Source: a virus
Length of the DNA: 64,000 nucleotides
Direction: 5' to 3' (one strand)
IMG/VR virus record: IMGVR_UViG_3300023179_006747
Location: 1 to 64,000 of that record
Shown here piece after piece: positions 50,557-60,159 of the stretch (positions within the stretch are counted from its first letter, which is position 1; each line of letters starts with the position of its first letter). The position numbers were made by a program, and so were the translations under genes. The notes beneath the pieces are model-generated. The model was given only the letters and a program-made list of their open reading frames with translations, was not told the DNA's origin and made no database searches.

Positions 50557-51972
50557 ATGAAAGTAAAAAATTTAAATTTAACATTAGAGTGGGAAACTTT
50601 AAGAAGTATTCCTAATGAAGTAGAAGTAGACCAACAATTTCCTTCTTATAATGTAAAAGTAAAAAATAAAGATAACACTTTACTATATCAAGTTCTAGAA
50701 TCAAAAGATTATGAACCAATCACAGAATACTCTTGGGCGAATCATGAATTTGCAAAAAAACCAAAATTACAAGTTGAAATTCTTAAAAACAAGGCTAAAA
50801 ATTTATTTAAATATGATTTTGAAAACAATTACTTTAAATATAAAGAATTAAGTAATAAACTTGGTTTTTTTAAAGATTTAATATTTGAAGTAGATTACAA
50901 CAATGATGGTAAAGGAGATTTTCAATTAAATGTAGAATATGCTGAAATTGAGAAGCTAGATAAAAATATTTTATTTAATAAGATTTACCGCAGTAGCGAT
51001 TACCTTACTGTAAAACTACTTATAAATAAAGAATATTTTAAACAACAAGAAGTCTATTCGTTACTTATATTAAGTGAAGTTTCAAACAAATTAGTTAAAA
51101 ATAAAAAACTAACAAATTTATTTACTGAAAAAGTTGAAGAAAAATGGCTTGATGTAAATGATTCAACGGCACTATTAACAATACCTTTTATTGAAAGTGA
51201 TATTGTTGAAATATCTGAAAACTTAAATATCAAAGTTATTCCACTTAATTATCTTCAATCTGAATTATATAAGTTTTTGAGACCAAGAGAATCGCAAGAA
51301 GACATTAATAATCTATACGAAGAATACTTTGCTAATCAAACATTTAATATTGGCAAAATATATAAACAATCTGTAAATAATGAAACTGTAGTATTTTATC
51401 AAAATTACTTATATTTATTTAATAATGAAAGCTTAAATTCAAATAGTTTAAATTCAGATTTATCAATTAATGATATGGTATTTAATAGTTATTTCCCACT
51501 TTTAAATAAAGATCAAACAGATAAAACTATATGCTTATCTAATGATTTAAATACAGATGATGTGCTTGATAATCATTATAACCTACAAAAGGGATATTTA
51601 GGCTTTTATGGTAAAGATTCAACTTCTTATGAAGATGTAGCTATTGACTTAGATTATCTTCAAAATCAAGGGGTACTTCAAGCCAAAATCACTGAAATCG
51701 AAGAAAATAGCAATACTTGCAATATTTATATTGAATATATAACCACTTTTTATAATAATGAGAAGTTCTATATAGAAACTAGTAATAATCTCAAATATAT
51801 TGAAAAATATAAGACAAATATTGATAATAAGGATTATATCACTTTATTATTTAAATATTCTTATGATTTACAAGCTTTAAATGAATTTTTAAACGAAAAT
51901 CCTTCTATCAATAAATCCCAAATTATATCAGATAAAGATTTAATTAACTTTTCAGCTAAGTTAATATTATAA
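50557..51972 (+). CDS. Tail-fibre-associated hypothetical protein
   Basis: A 471-residue protein that follows gpJ after 3 nt and ends the tip operon. It is acidic, of beta and helical mix, without repeats. VDYNNDGKGDFQLNVEY near residue 112 has the D-x-N-x-D-G-x-G-D spacing of a calcium-binding loop (dockerin/EF-hand type). It may be a fibre or tip ornament. No family is recognised, and it is converged upon by the tape-measure gene with 1 nt between stops. Confidence 0.6.
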   Translation: MKVKNLNLTLEWETLRSIPNEVEVDQQFPSYNVKVKNKDNTLLYQVLESKDYEPITEYSWANHEFAKKPKLQVEILKNKAKNLFKYDFENNYFKYKELSNKLGFFKDLIFEVDYNNDGKGDFQLNVEYAEIEKLDKNILFNKIYRSSDYLTVKLLINKEYFKQQEVYSLLILSEVSNKLVKNKKLTNLFTEKVEEKWLDVNDSTALLTIPFIESDIVEISENLNIKVIPLNYLQSELYKFLRPRESQEDINNLYEEYFANQTFNIGKIYKQSVNNETVVFYQNYLYLFNNESLNSNSLNSDLSINDMVFNSYFPLLNKDQTDKTICLSNDLNTDDVLDNHYNLQKGYLGFYGKDSTSYEDVAIDLDYLQNQGVLQAKITEIEENSNTCNIYIEYITTFYNNEKFYIETSNNLKYIEKYKTNIDNKDYITLLFKYSYDLQALNEFLNENPSINKSQIISDKDLINFSAKLIL

Positions 51973-51973
51973 C

Positions 51974-54900
51974 TTATCTTTGTTGTTTTTTGTAAATTGC
52001 TGAACTTAATAATCCGCCAGGTCTTTGTTGTTCTGTTATAACTCTTATTACTTGAGTTTTGATTTTTTCTGCCAAGTCTCTATTATTGTTTGCTTGTGAG
52101 TTTTGATTTGTTTGATCAGATTGAGTGCTTTCGGTAGTGCTACCTTGCTGATTCATGTTAACAACAACACTAACGTTATTTGTTGGAGAATAGTTTCCAG
52201 AAGTCTCTCCTGTAGTGCTAGTACCAACTCCACCACCATCAGCAAATTTTTTAACTCTACCACTATTTAAATCATCAAAGAATTTTTTACCATATAAATT
52301 AACAGCTTCTTTTCTCATTACGAATTCACCACCCATAAGCATCGCAGGAATATTGTCTGCACTACTTCCACCAGAAGCAAATCTTCTAGGTTGTCCACCG
52401 TTAGCTAAAAATGCTAATCCTGCTCCAGCTAAACCTAAGCCAAAAGACATATAAGCTCCTCTGCTCTTTGCGCTTTTTTGGGTATTATATTGATTTTGTA
52501 TTTCTTGATTTAATCTAATATTTTCATCAAGTGCTTGTCTATTGGATTCATTAACTCCTTCAACATATTGAAGATAACTAATAAGAGTTTGTTCTCTTTC
52601 TTGTCTTATTCTATTTTGTGGATTGTTTGGATCAAGAATAGCTTGTAAACTTAAATTAGAACTAAAAACATTTCCTCCACCAGTTGGATATGATGCATCA
52701 TTATATCTATAGGTGTTTGTTCCAAGATAAGAAGATTCACCACCATATGCAAATCCTTTGATTCTGCCACCATTGATCATATGTAATAAACCAGAACCAT
52801 ATTTATCTACAGCGCTTTTTCTAATAACATATTCTCCACCACTTAACATAGCTGGAATATCATCTCTTGTTCCTGATCCACCCATTACATTACCACCAGT
52901 AGAATAACCTTTAATTAATCCACCTTTTGATTTACCTCCAAATAATCCACCAAATAAGCCACCAAATAATCCTCCACCACCCCCTCCACCTCCAAATATA
53001 TTACTTGTGCTACCAAAAAGTTTACCAAAAATTAAATTAGTACTAAATTCAAGAGCCAATTGTTGTATTTTGTCGCTAATATTAAGTGCCATTTTTGTGA
53101 AAGCATCGCTAGCAGTAGCAGTTCCATTAGCAAAAGATAAGAAAGCATTATTAAATTCACTTTTAATTGTTCGCGCTGTATCTGCTGCGCCAAGTTGAGC
53201 TTCTCTATACGAATCTTCGGCACGATTATCAAATTGATCAAAAAATGCTAGACCAATGTCTCCAAGACTCCTTCTTCCACCTAATATTTGTTTTTCTCTG
53301 GTGGCTTGTTGATCTGCTCTATATTGATCTGCAAAAACTAATCCTCTTTCTCTTTGGCTTCTACTTACCAAACGTTCTTGAGCTCCTTCGACTCCTATAC
53401 TAAATTTATCTAAGTCTCCCGCTGCTTGAGCAAGAGCTTCATTTACTTGAGTAATATATTTTGCTTCAACTTTTTTTCTTTCTGTTTCATTTAATATTGA
53501 TTTTCTAAGTCCTTCTTGAAGATCTAAAACTTTTGCAGTTGCAATTCTATTTGCATTTAAATCTTTGTTTGCATCTAATACTGCTTTACCATATTCTTTT
53601 AATGCTTGTGGACTTAAATTATCTTTAAATCTTTTAAGTGCTTCAGCGCTAGATGAAACATCTCCTGCTTGTTCAGCTCTTCTTAAAATAGCATCTCTTG
53701 TATATCTTACTATTTTTTCCATTTCCTTGGCAAGACCTTTTGTATCTATGCCTAATTCTTTTAATTTTTTACTTAATTCAGTTGTACCTTGGTCAAGATC
53801 ATCAAAAGAAAGTTTTTCTAATTCAGTTAAAGTTTTATTTACAGTTTCTTTCTCTACTCCAGCTTTTAACAATAATCTTCCAATAGGATCTAAAATTGCT
53901 ACAGTTTCTTTTATTAAATTTTGTTCTTCTGGTGGAATAATTGATCCTTGCGCGCCAGTAATAGTTGGAGCAAAAACTTGATCTTCTGACATGCCTCCAA
54001 CACTTAATTTTGTTCCTATAATAGGAGTACCTTGACCATATTTTGCATTTCTGGCTTGAAGATTTGTTATTACAGTTCCTAATTCTTGTAAAAATTCATC
54101 TCGTAATTTTGGATTACTAATAACTTCTCCTCGAATAGATGTTCCCTTTGTAGTTCTAAAATTTAAAATTGCATCTGTGAATTTTTGGAGTTCATCTCCT
54201 TTTAATGATTTGTCTGCTGTAATTTGTAATATACTTGCTAAATTATCTGTATTTATCGCAGAAGTTTGTAGTGCGATTTGAATTTGCCCTAAAGTTTGAG
54301 TAATATTATCAAAATTTCCAGTAGAAACTGCGTCTCTTAAAGATTTTTGTAATGTAGATGGGGTATTAGCTAGTATTGTAGCTAAACTTTCATTACTATC
54401 AGATAGTATTTTTTGTTTTTCTTCGCTACTTAAAGTTTCATCTTTCAATTTTTCTAAAACTTGATTATAAGATTGTACTGCTGATGAAAATGTTTCTAAT
54501 TTATCTTTATTACTTTCAGAAACAATTATAGCATCTTTTGTTGTTTGATCTAAACCATTTAATGAGTTTACTAAACTTAATAAAACTCCAGTTAAAAATG
54601 CTCCACCAGCAACTTTTTTTCCTCCACCAGATAATAGAGCTGATCCAGCATAACCTGCTCCTTGAACTACAGCTCCAACTCCTGCTCTTGCTTTTTCATC
54701 TGTTATACTATCTTGAATTTTTGATCCTAATCTATCTATTGCTATAAATAATGCTGCACTTAAAACTTGTTGAAGAATAAATCTGACTGCAGTTGCTCCT
54801 CCTGCTTCAGCTGCTCCTGCTGCTAATAGTGGCAAAATAAAGTTTGGAACAAAACCTTTTGATGCGCCAGCGCTTTTTGCTCTATTTGAACCATATCTTC

Positions 54901-57727
54901 TTATACCTTGACCCAATCCCATTGGTTCATCTTTTGTATTATAAACTCCTAAACCAAGAGGATTCGAGGAAGAAGTTAATCTAGAATCTCTGCCTATTCT
55001 TATTCTTGATATTGGCGTTCCAGCACCAGCTTCTCTTCCAATTGCATCATTTAATGCGGTGAAATTAGGAATAAATCCACCAAAAGCTTTTCTAGTTTTA
55101 GCTGTGCTATATTTTCCAAATTGCATCATACCCTGTTCTTTATAAATTTTATTTGCAAAACTTTGTAAATTACCTTCAGATAATCCACTTTTAAAATCTG
55201 CTAGAAGCGTTGTAAAACCAAAAAGTTTTTGTAAATGTCCTAAATTTCTTCCTCCTCTAACATCAAAATCTCCAAATCCCTTTGGTGTTTCTAATTCAGT
55301 ATATTTTAATGCTGTTTTTATTCCAACTTCGAAAGCAGAACCAACTGCAGCGCGAACTGCTCCATATGCTCCTTTTTCTCCAGACCTTGTAAATTCTGCA
55401 GCTAAAGTTGATCTATTTACGCTTCTTCCTAAAGGTTTTAATGTATCAATAAAACTACTTGTATTATCTAGAATACTATTAGTTATAGTTGTGCCTAATC
55501 TTATTTTATCGTCAGTTAAATCTCCTTCTAACTTATTTCTTTTCATTCCATAAACTGGAACATTTGTAATTGCAAATTCTGAAGATTTACCTTTTGGAGA
55601 AAATGGTCCAACTAATTTTCTTGAAGATCCTATAAATGGTAATAATATACTAGCAATATTACTAACATCTAAGGGTTTAACTCCTGCAACTGGACCACGA
55701 GTAGTTCTACTCAATACTCCTTGTAATTGAGCTTCACTAACTGTTTCTCCATTTATTTTATATGATTTTGTTCCAGGAATTTGATATTTTTTAGCATCTG
55801 CTAAGGATTTAATTCCTGCAGATCTAATTATTCCTGCTGGTCCAGTAGCAAAATTAGGAATGAATCCACTACTTACATATGGATTAAATCCATATACTGA
55901 ATTAAATTGACTTTGATAATTTTTTCCAGCAGTACTTCCCATAGGAGGCATAATTGCTGGTTGGCTCATTCCAGGAAATCTTTTAACTTTTTCTGCTGAA
56001 TTATAGGTAACAGAACCTTCTCCAGGAATATTCATTTTACGAACATATCCAGGAATATATCCACCAGCTAATGCTCCTAAAATTTCTGAACTAGCAAAAT
56101 TAGGAATAAATCCTCCACTTTTTGCCTTTAATGTTCCACCTTTAGCAGTAACTCCTCTACCAATTAATCCACCAGTTAATGAAGATGATAATGCAGCAGC
56201 TCTTTCTCTTTCTATTGTTTGCTGTCTAATAATATTTAATATTTTAGTTTCTACATCCAAAACGCTTATTTCTTTATTGTAAACTGATTGAACAAGAGCC
56301 GTCTCTTGAGATAAGACTTGATTTATTTTTGCTTGAATTGCTGCTCTTTCTTCGGATTTTGTATTTAAATTTAAAATTGTTTGTAAAGATTGAGCTGCAA
56401 ATTTTCCTAAATTAAAAACTAATTTTGTAATAACAGCTGTTAATAAAATAACTCCAGGACCACTTATGAAACTTCCAATTCCTTCTAATATACCTTTTCC
56501 TATTTTACTTCCTATTCCTTTGCCATCAATATCAATACTTTCTAATCCTTTATTAAGTAGATTAAGTAAATTTTCTATTGTTGGACCAAAAGATATTCTA
56601 CCAATATCTGATCCTACTTTAGTTAAGTTAACGAATGTTTTATTAATTAATGAAGATAATGTTTGATTTAATGCTTCATTTCTTGTGATAGCTTCATTTG
56701 TGGCACTTGATGCTACTTTTAATGCATTTCCATAAGTAGAATATTGTTTCTCTAAATCACCTAAAGCAGCTTTTAAAATATTAATTTGGAAAACACCACC
56801 AACTAATTCTCCTACTTGAGCTTTTTGTGAATCTGCTAAATTATTAAATGTATTAGAAAGATTAGATAAAACTTGTATAGCTGGTAATGTATCACCCTCT
56901 AAAGTTCTTACTTGAATACCTAGTTCTTCTAATTGATCAAGAGTTTCTGTTCTTTGAATTCTAGTGAAAATAGTTTTTAAAGAGTTACCAATTACTGCAC
57001 CACCTCTAGCAGTAGTTTGCTGAACACTTGTTACAATTGCTAATAATTGATCAAAATCAACTCCTGCGTCAGCTGCAGATGATCCTACTCGTTTAATAGC
57101 TTCTGCAAGATCAGCGCTACTAACTGCAAATGCAGCATCAACATTTGCTAATTTATTAATAATAGTTGTAGAATCTAATCCAGCTTTATTAAAACTATTA
57201 ATTGTGGCTGTTAAAGCTTCTACTGCACTTACTGTATCAAGTCCACTAAGACGAGTTAAGATAAGAGCATCTCTTGTTCTTTTTAATGTTTCTTCTAAAC
57301 TCAAACCTTGACGAGAAAGTTCTGTGGCGGCTTGAGCAACGACATCGAAACTTTGACCTGTATTTTTAGCAATATCAAATAAATTGCTACCAAATTGATT
57401 TAATGTCTTAGAGCTAACATTTAATATAACATTAATATCTGTTAGAGATTTTTGAACATCTATTGTGCTTTTAATTAAAGATGTAAAAGCTTTTTCTACA
57501 GTATATATTAATCCAGCACTGGCACCGAATGCGATAACACGAGCATTAGATGCATCTAAAGATTTTTGAAACTCATTTGCAGCGCCAGTAATACGTCCAA
57601 GTGGCTGAGTAAAGGCTTTTTCATTTAATCCTTTAAATTTAAAATCACGCGCCAAGGCGCTCTGAATATCTCTTTCGAGTTGCCTTGTATCCGCTCCTAC
57701 TGAAATTGAAGCTGAAGTCCTAGCCAT
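51974..57727 (-). CDS. Tape measure protein
   Basis: At 1917 residues it sets tail length. The N-terminal third is the TP901-type core: KSTIDVQKSLTDINVILNVS, FDVVAQAATELSRQGLSLEE, LADINAAF-like KLANVDAAFAVSSADLAEAI and RGGAVIGNSLKTIFTRIQRT (residues 90-260). Hydrophobic stretches occur near 400-440 and 960-1070. A GFIPNF-type motif recurs near residues 536, 619, 882 and 956 (GFVPNF). Near the C-terminus two copies of a repeat, IPAMLSGGEYVIRKSAVDKY (near 1622) and IPAMLMGGEFVMRKEAVNLY (near 1794), are typical of tape measure C-termini. A ribosome binding site AAGGAATAAGG precedes the ATG. If 0.15 nm per residue applies, the tail would be near 290 nm, but that is a rule of thumb. Confidence 0.93.
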   Translation of the reverse strand: MARTSASISVGADTRQLERDIQSALARDFKFKGLNEKAFTQPLGRITGAANEFQKSLDASNARVIAFGASAGLIYTVEKAFTSLIKSTIDVQKSLTDINVILNVSSKTLNQFGSNLFDIAKNTGQSFDVVAQAATELSRQGLSLEETLKRTRDALILTRLSGLDTVSAVEALTATINSFNKAGLDSTTIINKLANVDAAFAVSSADLAEAIKRVGSSAADAGVDFDQLLAIVTSVQQTTARGGAVIGNSLKTIFTRIQRTETLDQLEELGIQVRTLEGDTLPAIQVLSNLSNTFNNLADSQKAQVGELVGGVFQINILKAALGDLEKQYSTYGNALKVASSATNEAITRNEALNQTLSSLINKTFVNLTKVGSDIGRISFGPTIENLLNLLNKGLESIDIDGKGIGSKIGKGILEGIGSFISGPGVILLTAVITKLVFNLGKFAAQSLQTILNLNTKSEERAAIQAKINQVLSQETALVQSVYNKEISVLDVETKILNIIRQQTIERERAAALSSSLTGGLIGRGVTAKGGTLKAKSGGFIPNFASSEILGALAGGYIPGYVRKMNIPGEGSVTYNSAEKVKRFPGMSQPAIMPPMGSTAGKNYQSQFNSVYGFNPYVSSGFIPNFATGPAGIIRSAGIKSLADAKKYQIPGTKSYKINGETVSEAQLQGVLSRTTRGPVAGVKPLDVSNIASILLPFIGSSRKLVGPFSPKGKSSEFAITNVPVYGMKRNKLEGDLTDDKIRLGTTITNSILDNTSSFIDTLKPLGRSVNRSTLAAEFTRSGEKGAYGAVRAAVGSAFEVGIKTALKYTELETPKGFGDFDVRGGRNLGHLQKLFGFTTLLADFKSGLSEGNLQSFANKIYKEQGMMQFGKYSTAKTRKAFGGFIPNFTALNDAIGREAGAGTPISRIRIGRDSRLTSSSNPLGLGVYNTKDEPMGLGQGIRRYGSNRAKSAGASKGFVPNFILPLLAAGAAEAGGATAVRFILQQVLSAALFIAIDRLGSKIQDSITDEKARAGVGAVVQGAGYAGSALLSGGGKKVAGGAFLTGVLLSLVNSLNGLDQTTKDAIIVSESNKDKLETFSSAVQSYNQVLEKLKDETLSSEEKQKILSDSNESLATILANTPSTLQKSLRDAVSTGNFDNITQTLGQIQIALQTSAINTDNLASILQITADKSLKGDELQKFTDAILNFRTTKGTSIRGEVISNPKLRDEFLQELGTVITNLQARNAKYGQGTPIIGTKLSVGGMSEDQVFAPTITGAQGSIIPPEEQNLIKETVAILDPIGRLLLKAGVEKETVNKTLTELEKLSFDDLDQGTTELSKKLKELGIDTKGLAKEMEKIVRYTRDAILRRAEQAGDVSSSAEALKRFKDNLSPQALKEYGKAVLDANKDLNANRIATAKVLDLQEGLRKSILNETERKKVEAKYITQVNEALAQAAGDLDKFSIGVEGAQERLVSRSQRERGLVFADQYRADQQATREKQILGGRRSLGDIGLAFFDQFDNRAEDSYREAQLGAADTARTIKSEFNNAFLSFANGTATASDAFTKMALNISDKIQQLALEFSTNLIFGKLFGSTSNIFGGGGGGGGLFGGLFGGLFGGKSKGGLIKGYSTGGNVMGGSGTRDDIPAMLSGGEYVIRKSAVDKYGSGLLHMINGGRIKGFAYGGESSYLGTNTYRYNDASYPTGGGNVFSSNLSLQAILDPNNPQNRIRQEREQTLISYLQYVEGVNESNRQALDENIRLNQEIQNQYNTQKSAKSRGAYMSFGLGLAGAGLAFLANGGQPRRFASGGSSADNIPAMLMGGEFVMRKEAVNLYGKKFFDDLNSGRVKKFADGGGVGTSTTGETSGNYSPTNNVSVVVNMNQQGSTTESTQSDQTNQNSQANNNRDLAEKIKTQVIRVITEQQRPGGLLSSAIYKKQQR

Positions 57728-57750
57728 GCCTTATTCCTTTACTATAAGGA

Positions 57751-57757
57751 ATTACAC
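57751..57757 (-). promoter_or_regulatory. GTGTAAT element upstream of the tape measure gene
   Basis: ATTACAC on the plus strand reads GTGTAAT on the minus strand, 23 nt before the ATG. A short inverted repeat (ATTCCTT/AAGGAAT, 57733-57752) lies between it and the start and includes part of the ribosome binding site. Confidence 0.45.
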
Positions 57758-57788
57758 GAAATATTATTAATTATGATAGTATTAGAGA

Positions 57789-58799
57789 CTAAATGCCATG
57801 CATTTTCATTAAATCTTCCATAGTTAAGGTTCCACCTTTTTTCAATGCTTCTTTATGTAGACTTATGCCATTTTCATCTTTACCTATCTTGGCTAGATCT
57901 TCTTTTTTGGCTCCTACTATAGAAGTAGCAATTGCGCCTTCTGTTTTCTTTTGATTGTTTTCATTTTTACTTAATACTTCTTCTACATTTTTACTGCTTT
58001 CTAACCAATCTATAAGTTTATCTGGATCTTCATAATATTCATCTGGTGGTTTATGTTTAGCTTCAGATAATGCATTTTTAAAATATCTAGCATAACCAAA
58101 AACTTCCATTTGATAAAAAGTTAAATAAACTATAGGCTTTCCATACATATAATATGGATTATCATCTGATAGATTAAATAAACTAAGATAATATGAGGAT
58201 AATGCTATTTTTTTGAGATTTTTATCAACATAATTTTTATTCATGTTATTATAGATGTCTAGAATTTCAGATAAATCTCTATTTTCAAGCTCATCAAACT
58301 CTTGTTCTGAAAAGAATTTATTCTTTAAATCTTTATCTTTAAATAAAGAATTAAACATATAGTATTCATTTACTTTTTTATTAGCATAATCCTCAACAGT
58401 AAAACCTAGCAAATCTTTTCTTTCTGCAATCAATGTGAATAATTTAATATTTTCTTCATTAATTTGTTTATTGATCTGAGCGATATCATCATTTCTAAAT
58501 AGTTTAGACTTAGTTTGTTTTAAACCAGAAATATAAGATTTTATCTTCTTTATCTCTTCGTTTTTTTCGTTTGACCATAGATTTTCTTTTATAATATATT
58601 CTTCTTTTTGCTGTTCTGTTGGAAGTCCATTTCTCTTGGCTTTTTGTATAAATTCTTGCTTGATATGATCAATATCGCCAGAATCAATACTAGTATTATG
58701 TTTAAAATATAACTTATTATTTTTATAATAAGCTATTGTATAGCCTTTTAATATATCAACAAAAAGAATCCTAAGCTTGTTTTTATCTATTGTGTCCAA
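57789..58799 (-). CDS. Hypothetical tail-region protein, 336 residues
   Basis: A helical, Lys/Glu-rich protein between tube and tape-measure genes. It starts MDTIDKNKLRILFVDILKG with a hydrophobic strand, then long charged helices (KKIKSYISGLKQTKSKLF near 86), and ends LKKGGTLTMEDLMKMHGI. The place of tail assembly chaperones or of a head/tail scaffold fits, but no family motif is seen. Starts 3 nt after the preceding gene's stop and has no separate promoter. Confidence 0.55.
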   Translation of the reverse strand: MDTIDKNKLRILFVDILKGYTIAYYKNNKLYFKHNTSIDSGDIDHIKQEFIQKAKRNGLPTEQQKEEYIIKENLWSNEKNEEIKKIKSYISGLKQTKSKLFRNDDIAQINKQINEENIKLFTLIAERKDLLGFTVEDYANKKVNEYYMFNSLFKDKDLKNKFFSEQEFDELENRDLSEILDIYNNMNKNYVDKNLKKIALSSYYLSLFNLSDDNPYYMYGKPIVYLTFYQMEVFGYARYFKNALSEAKHKPPDEYYEDPDKLIDWLESSKNVEEVLSKNENNQKKTEGAIATSIVGAKKEDLAKIGKDENGISLHKEALKKGGTLTMEDLMKMHGI

Positions 58800-58802
58800 T
58801 CA

Positions 58803-59561
58803 TTATTCCTTAGTTTTATCTTCTTTTTGTGTCATTCCAAGAAGTTTTTCAAATTCATCTTGAGAAGCGGCTCTGCCAATATACCAGAAACTTATCAAAT
58901 AAAGAAGTTTTTGTAAAGCTAATTTTTCTAAATTGCTATCACTTTCTTCAATCTCATCATATCTTTTAAGTTTTTCTTCATAAGAACCTTCATTGAATAG
59001 TTCTTTAAATTTTTTGTCATCACCTTGAATAAGGCTAAGTTGAAGAACCCACCACATGATTGTTTTATTTCTTGCTCTATTTTCTGCGGTTTGTTCAAAA
59101 AGATTAGCTTGAGCCATTTCATATTTTTGCAATCTATCGCGAGCATTATTCATTTTTTCTATAACGCTTTTAATGTTATCTTTCTCTTCTTCTGTGCGAA
59201 TAGATTCTTCTTTTATAGATAACTTTTGAAATTCATTTTGAAGATTGAAAAATTCAATATAAAGTTCATTATACTCCTTTTGTTCTTCATCGCTTAGAAC
59301 TCCACCATCATTATTAAATCTTTTAGCTAATAGAGCGCGAGTTAATAGTCCAGCTTTAATTCCTTCTGATAGTTTGACTCCATAAAATAATTCTGCCTCA
59401 TCAAATAAACTTCTTGTTGGTTTTTTAATAGCTAATTTAACTGGCACGGTAGTTTTAACCTTAGAAGTAATCTTTACTTCTTCGCCTTTTTCGTTAGTAG
59501 AAACATCTACTTTTTCAACTTCTTTTTCTTGAAAGATATCAAATTCAAACATTGTTTTCAT
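58803..59561 (-). CDS. Probable tail assembly chaperone
   Basis: A 252-residue protein. N-terminal FEFDIFQEKEVEKVDVST and the segment VKLAIKKPTRSLFDEAELFY (near 41) followed by SEGIKAGLLTRALLAKRFNN are the style of phage tail chaperone and packaging proteins of large aquatic phages. The remainder is a charged helix bundle with NKTIMWWVLQLSLI near 165 and KLALQKLLYLISFWY near 210. The gene lies where lambda G/GT are, between major tail protein and tape measure. No frameshift site is visible. Overlaps the previous gene by 4 nt. Confidence 0.5.
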   Translation of the reverse strand: MKTMFEFDIFQEKEVEKVDVSTNEKGEEVKITSKVKTTVPVKLAIKKPTRSLFDEAELFYGVKLSEGIKAGLLTRALLAKRFNNDGGVLSDEEQKEYNELYIEFFNLQNEFQKLSIKEESIRTEEEKDNIKSVIEKMNNARDRLQKYEMAQANLFEQTAENRARNKTIMWWVLQLSLIQGDDKKFKELFNEGSYEEKLKRYDEIEESDSNLEKLALQKLLYLISFWYIGRAASQDEFEKLLGMTQKEDKTKE

Positions 59562-59833
59562 ATTTTTTCTCCATTATTATTAATCAAATCTTGTAAATAG
59601 CTTTTAATTTTACCATAATAAACTACTCCACCAATTGTTTTAATGAATTGATGCTTTTTATTGTCATCCCAATTTTGATAGTTTCTAATAAAATTAGGAT
59701 TTTTAAATGTTGTTAAACTTGGCCTTAAGATTCCAAAATTATCCTTTAAGCTTTTTTGTATGCTTTGAACAGAAAGATTTCCTTCAATTATTTCATCTAT
59801 AGGAAAATTATAATTTAATTTCTTTGATTTCAT
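59558..59833 (-). CDS. Small hypothetical tail-region protein, 91 residues
   Basis: Opens MKSKKLNYNFPIDEIIEGNL and continues SVQSIQKSLKDNFGILRPSL with FIRNYQNWDDNKKHQFIKTI, a small basic helical protein. Overlaps both neighbours by 4 nt, so it is made together with them. No family recognised. Position suggests a tail assembly chaperone. Confidence 0.55.
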   Translation of the reverse strand: MKSKKLNYNFPIDEIIEGNLSVQSIQKSLKDNFGILRPSLTTFKNPNFIRNYQNWDDNKKHQFIKTIGGVVYYGKIKSYLQDLINNNGEKI

Positions 59834-60054
59834 TTGAGTGTTATATTGATTTTACTGAAACTTTCTTCTATCTCTCTTACAGCATCATTAGCATTATCGA
59901 GGACTCTTTTGCGTATTTTTTGATAAGTTTCATCATTTATATTATAGCCAGAATCGGATAAATCTTCAAGAATAAAAAAGAAATTTTTGTAGATGTTTGT
60001 AATTTTCCTCTTTATCTGAAAAAGAGTAATATCTTTTATAGGATCGTTTTCCAT
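59830..60054 (-). CDS. Small hypothetical tail-region protein, 74 residues
   Basis: A charged helical protein (DPIKDITLFQIKRKITNIYK; EEDLSDSGYNIND-like ILEDLSDSGYNINDETYQKI) ending FSKINITLK. It is the first gene after the terminator that follows the major tail protein gene. A GTGTAAT element (complement of 60093-60099) lies 38 nt upstream and AAAGGTAAAAG serves as ribosome binding site. No family recognised; probably a chaperone partner. Confidence 0.5.
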   Translation of the reverse strand: MENDPIKDITLFQIKRKITNIYKNFFFILEDLSDSGYNINDETYQKIRKRVLDNANDAVREIEESFSKINITLK

Positions 60055-60092
60055 AATCTTTTACCTTTATCTAACCCTTTACCTTGACTTGA

Positions 60093-60099
60093 ATTACAC
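60093..60099 (-). promoter_or_regulatory. GTGTAAT element after the major tail protein terminator
   Basis: GTGTAAT on the minus strand starts right behind the T run of the terminator, 38 nt before ATG 60052-60054. It would restart late transcription beyond the terminator. Confidence 0.4.
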
Positions 60100-60101
60100 A
60101 A

Positions 60102-60135
60102 AAAATAACCCCCACGAGAACGTGAGGGTTATTTT
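60102..60135 (-). terminator. Rho-independent terminator after the major tail protein gene
   Basis: AAAATAACCC (60102-60111) pairs with GGGTTATTTT (60126-60135), then one C-A mismatch and CACG/CGTG, with a 4-nt loop (60117-60120). On the minus strand the stem is followed by a T run, as in an intrinsic terminator. It lies 25 nt behind the stop codon of the major tail protein gene. The symmetric stem might also stop rightward transcripts. Confidence 0.85.
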
Positions 60136-60159
60136 ATAACTTAATTTATGTATTATTTA

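Noticed and set aside
53565-53981. Open frame of 138 codons opposite the tape measure gene
   Set aside because: Lies antisense within a clear coding sequence, has no start signals and reads as mirrored codons of the tape measure protein.
51974-57727. A tail sheath or contractile tail module
   Set aside because: No sheath-like gene lies between the connectors and tube or near the tape measure; the M-L-K-I-J tip argues for a non-contractile tail.
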